From: Phycisphaerales bacterium
Lineage (GTDB): Bacteria > Planctomycetota > Phycisphaerae > Phycisphaerales > SM1A02
Direction: 5' to 3'
NCBI GenBank assembly: GCA_007125255.1
Contig: SLDM01000369.1
Span: 1-5,621, forward strand
Length of the DNA: 5,621 nt
A program made the translations under genes and the position numbers. The notes under the pieces were generated by a model. It had not been told where the DNA came from, searched no databases, and saw nothing but the letters and a program-made list of their open reading frames with translations. Of this stretch, positions 5,270 through 5,621 are shown one piece after another. The number at the start of each line of letters is the position of its first letter. Within the stretch, counting starts at the first letter, position 1.

Positions 5270-5621
5270 ATGTATGACCGCGTATTCATGGCGTCCGTCT
5301 GCCTTGCGTTTTCCAGTTTCGCAATGGCCCAGTCAACCTGTCCGGGAACGATTGTTGCGTGGGGCATCGATGAACCATCGCATCCCTGGGATTACGGTCA
5401 GGTTTCCGGCACACCAGCGGGCGACGACTTCATCGCCATATCGAGTGCTGAATTCAACAATCTCGCGCTCCGTTCCGACGGATCCATCGTCTCCTGGGGG
5501 TCAGATGAATTCGGGCAGGTGTCCGGTGCGCCGTCCGGGACGGGCTTCACGGCGGTGGCCGCGGGATACCATGGGCTCGCCCTTCACGAGGACGGCTCAA
5601 TCCATGCCTGGGGAGAAGATT
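5270..5621 (+). CDS. Secreted RCC1-repeat protein (partial, cut by right window edge)
   Basis: The frame opens at ATG 5270 and stays open for 117 codons to the edge. Residues 1-20 form a signal peptide (hydrophobic M-A-S-V-C-L-A-F-S-S-F, cleavage after A-M-A). RCC1-type repeats follow: I-V-A-W-G (28-32) with G-Q-V-S-G (43-47), I-V-S-W-G (73-77) with G-Q-V-S-G (82-86), and I-H-A-W-G (111-115). Each is preceded by an A-x-x-x-x-x-x-L-A-L-x-x-D-G-S box. RCC1 repeats build seven-bladed propellers used for protein binding; bacterial secreted members mostly have no known ligand. The ribosome site is weak (GAAAG at 5256-5260). The nearby ATG at 5263 is in another frame and stops after four codons. 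At 85 bases from the propeller gene it may be co-transcribed. Full length and any dockerin lie outside the window. Confidence 0.88.
   Translation, partial: MYDRVFMASVCLAFSSFAMAQSTCPGTIVAWGIDEPSHPWDYGQVSGTPAGDDFIAISSAEFNNLALRSDGSIVSWGSDEFGQVSGAPSGTGFTAVAAGYHGLALHEDGSIHAWGED

Overview
The window most likely comes from a planctomycete, probably of the Phycisphaerae type. This is inferred from style, not from a marker gene. The DNA is GC-rich. Three of the four genes encode exported repeat proteins, and two of these carry the dockerin-like signature common in that phylum (D-L/I-N-G-D-G ... D-L-L-x-L-L-x-x-W-G). One also carries a GACCL-type cysteine motif and an RDTDW-type domain often seen there.

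Layout. (1) Positions 1-687, minus strand: the N-terminal half of a TolC/NodT-family outer-membrane efflux lipoprotein, cut by the left edge. (2) 688-1512: about 825 bases with no convincing gene but several hairpins, including a perfect 10-bp inverted repeat and an orphan hairpin followed by six T. (3) 1513-3465, minus strand: a 650-residue secreted protein with a beta-rich N-terminal domain, an internal dockerin-like pair, a GACCL cysteine motif, a PPC-like domain and three somatomedin-B-like units with identical ten-cysteine spacing. (4) 3466-3831: a divergent intergenic region with two imperfect hairpins, an A+T island with a promoter-like pair, a leader hairpin and a clear Shine-Dalgarno. 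(5) 3832-5184, plus strand: a 450-residue secreted protein with seven WDG/FDDG repeats, probably a seven-bladed beta-propeller, ending in a dockerin-like module. (6) 5185-5269: a short spacer with competing inverted repeats. (7) 5270 to the right edge, plus strand: the start of a secreted RCC1-repeat protein.

How they fit together. The efflux gene looks unrelated to the rest. The other three genes form a neighbourhood of secreted display-type scaffolds: a cysteine-rich protein on one side of a shared regulatory region, and two propeller-type proteins on the other, possibly co-transcribed. No enzyme, catalytic motif, cohesin or membrane anchor is visible, so a surface or extracellular-matrix role is inference. 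The features most worth following are the ten-cysteine repeats, the swapped order of the dockerin halves in the two neighbouring genes, and the structured divergent intergenic region.
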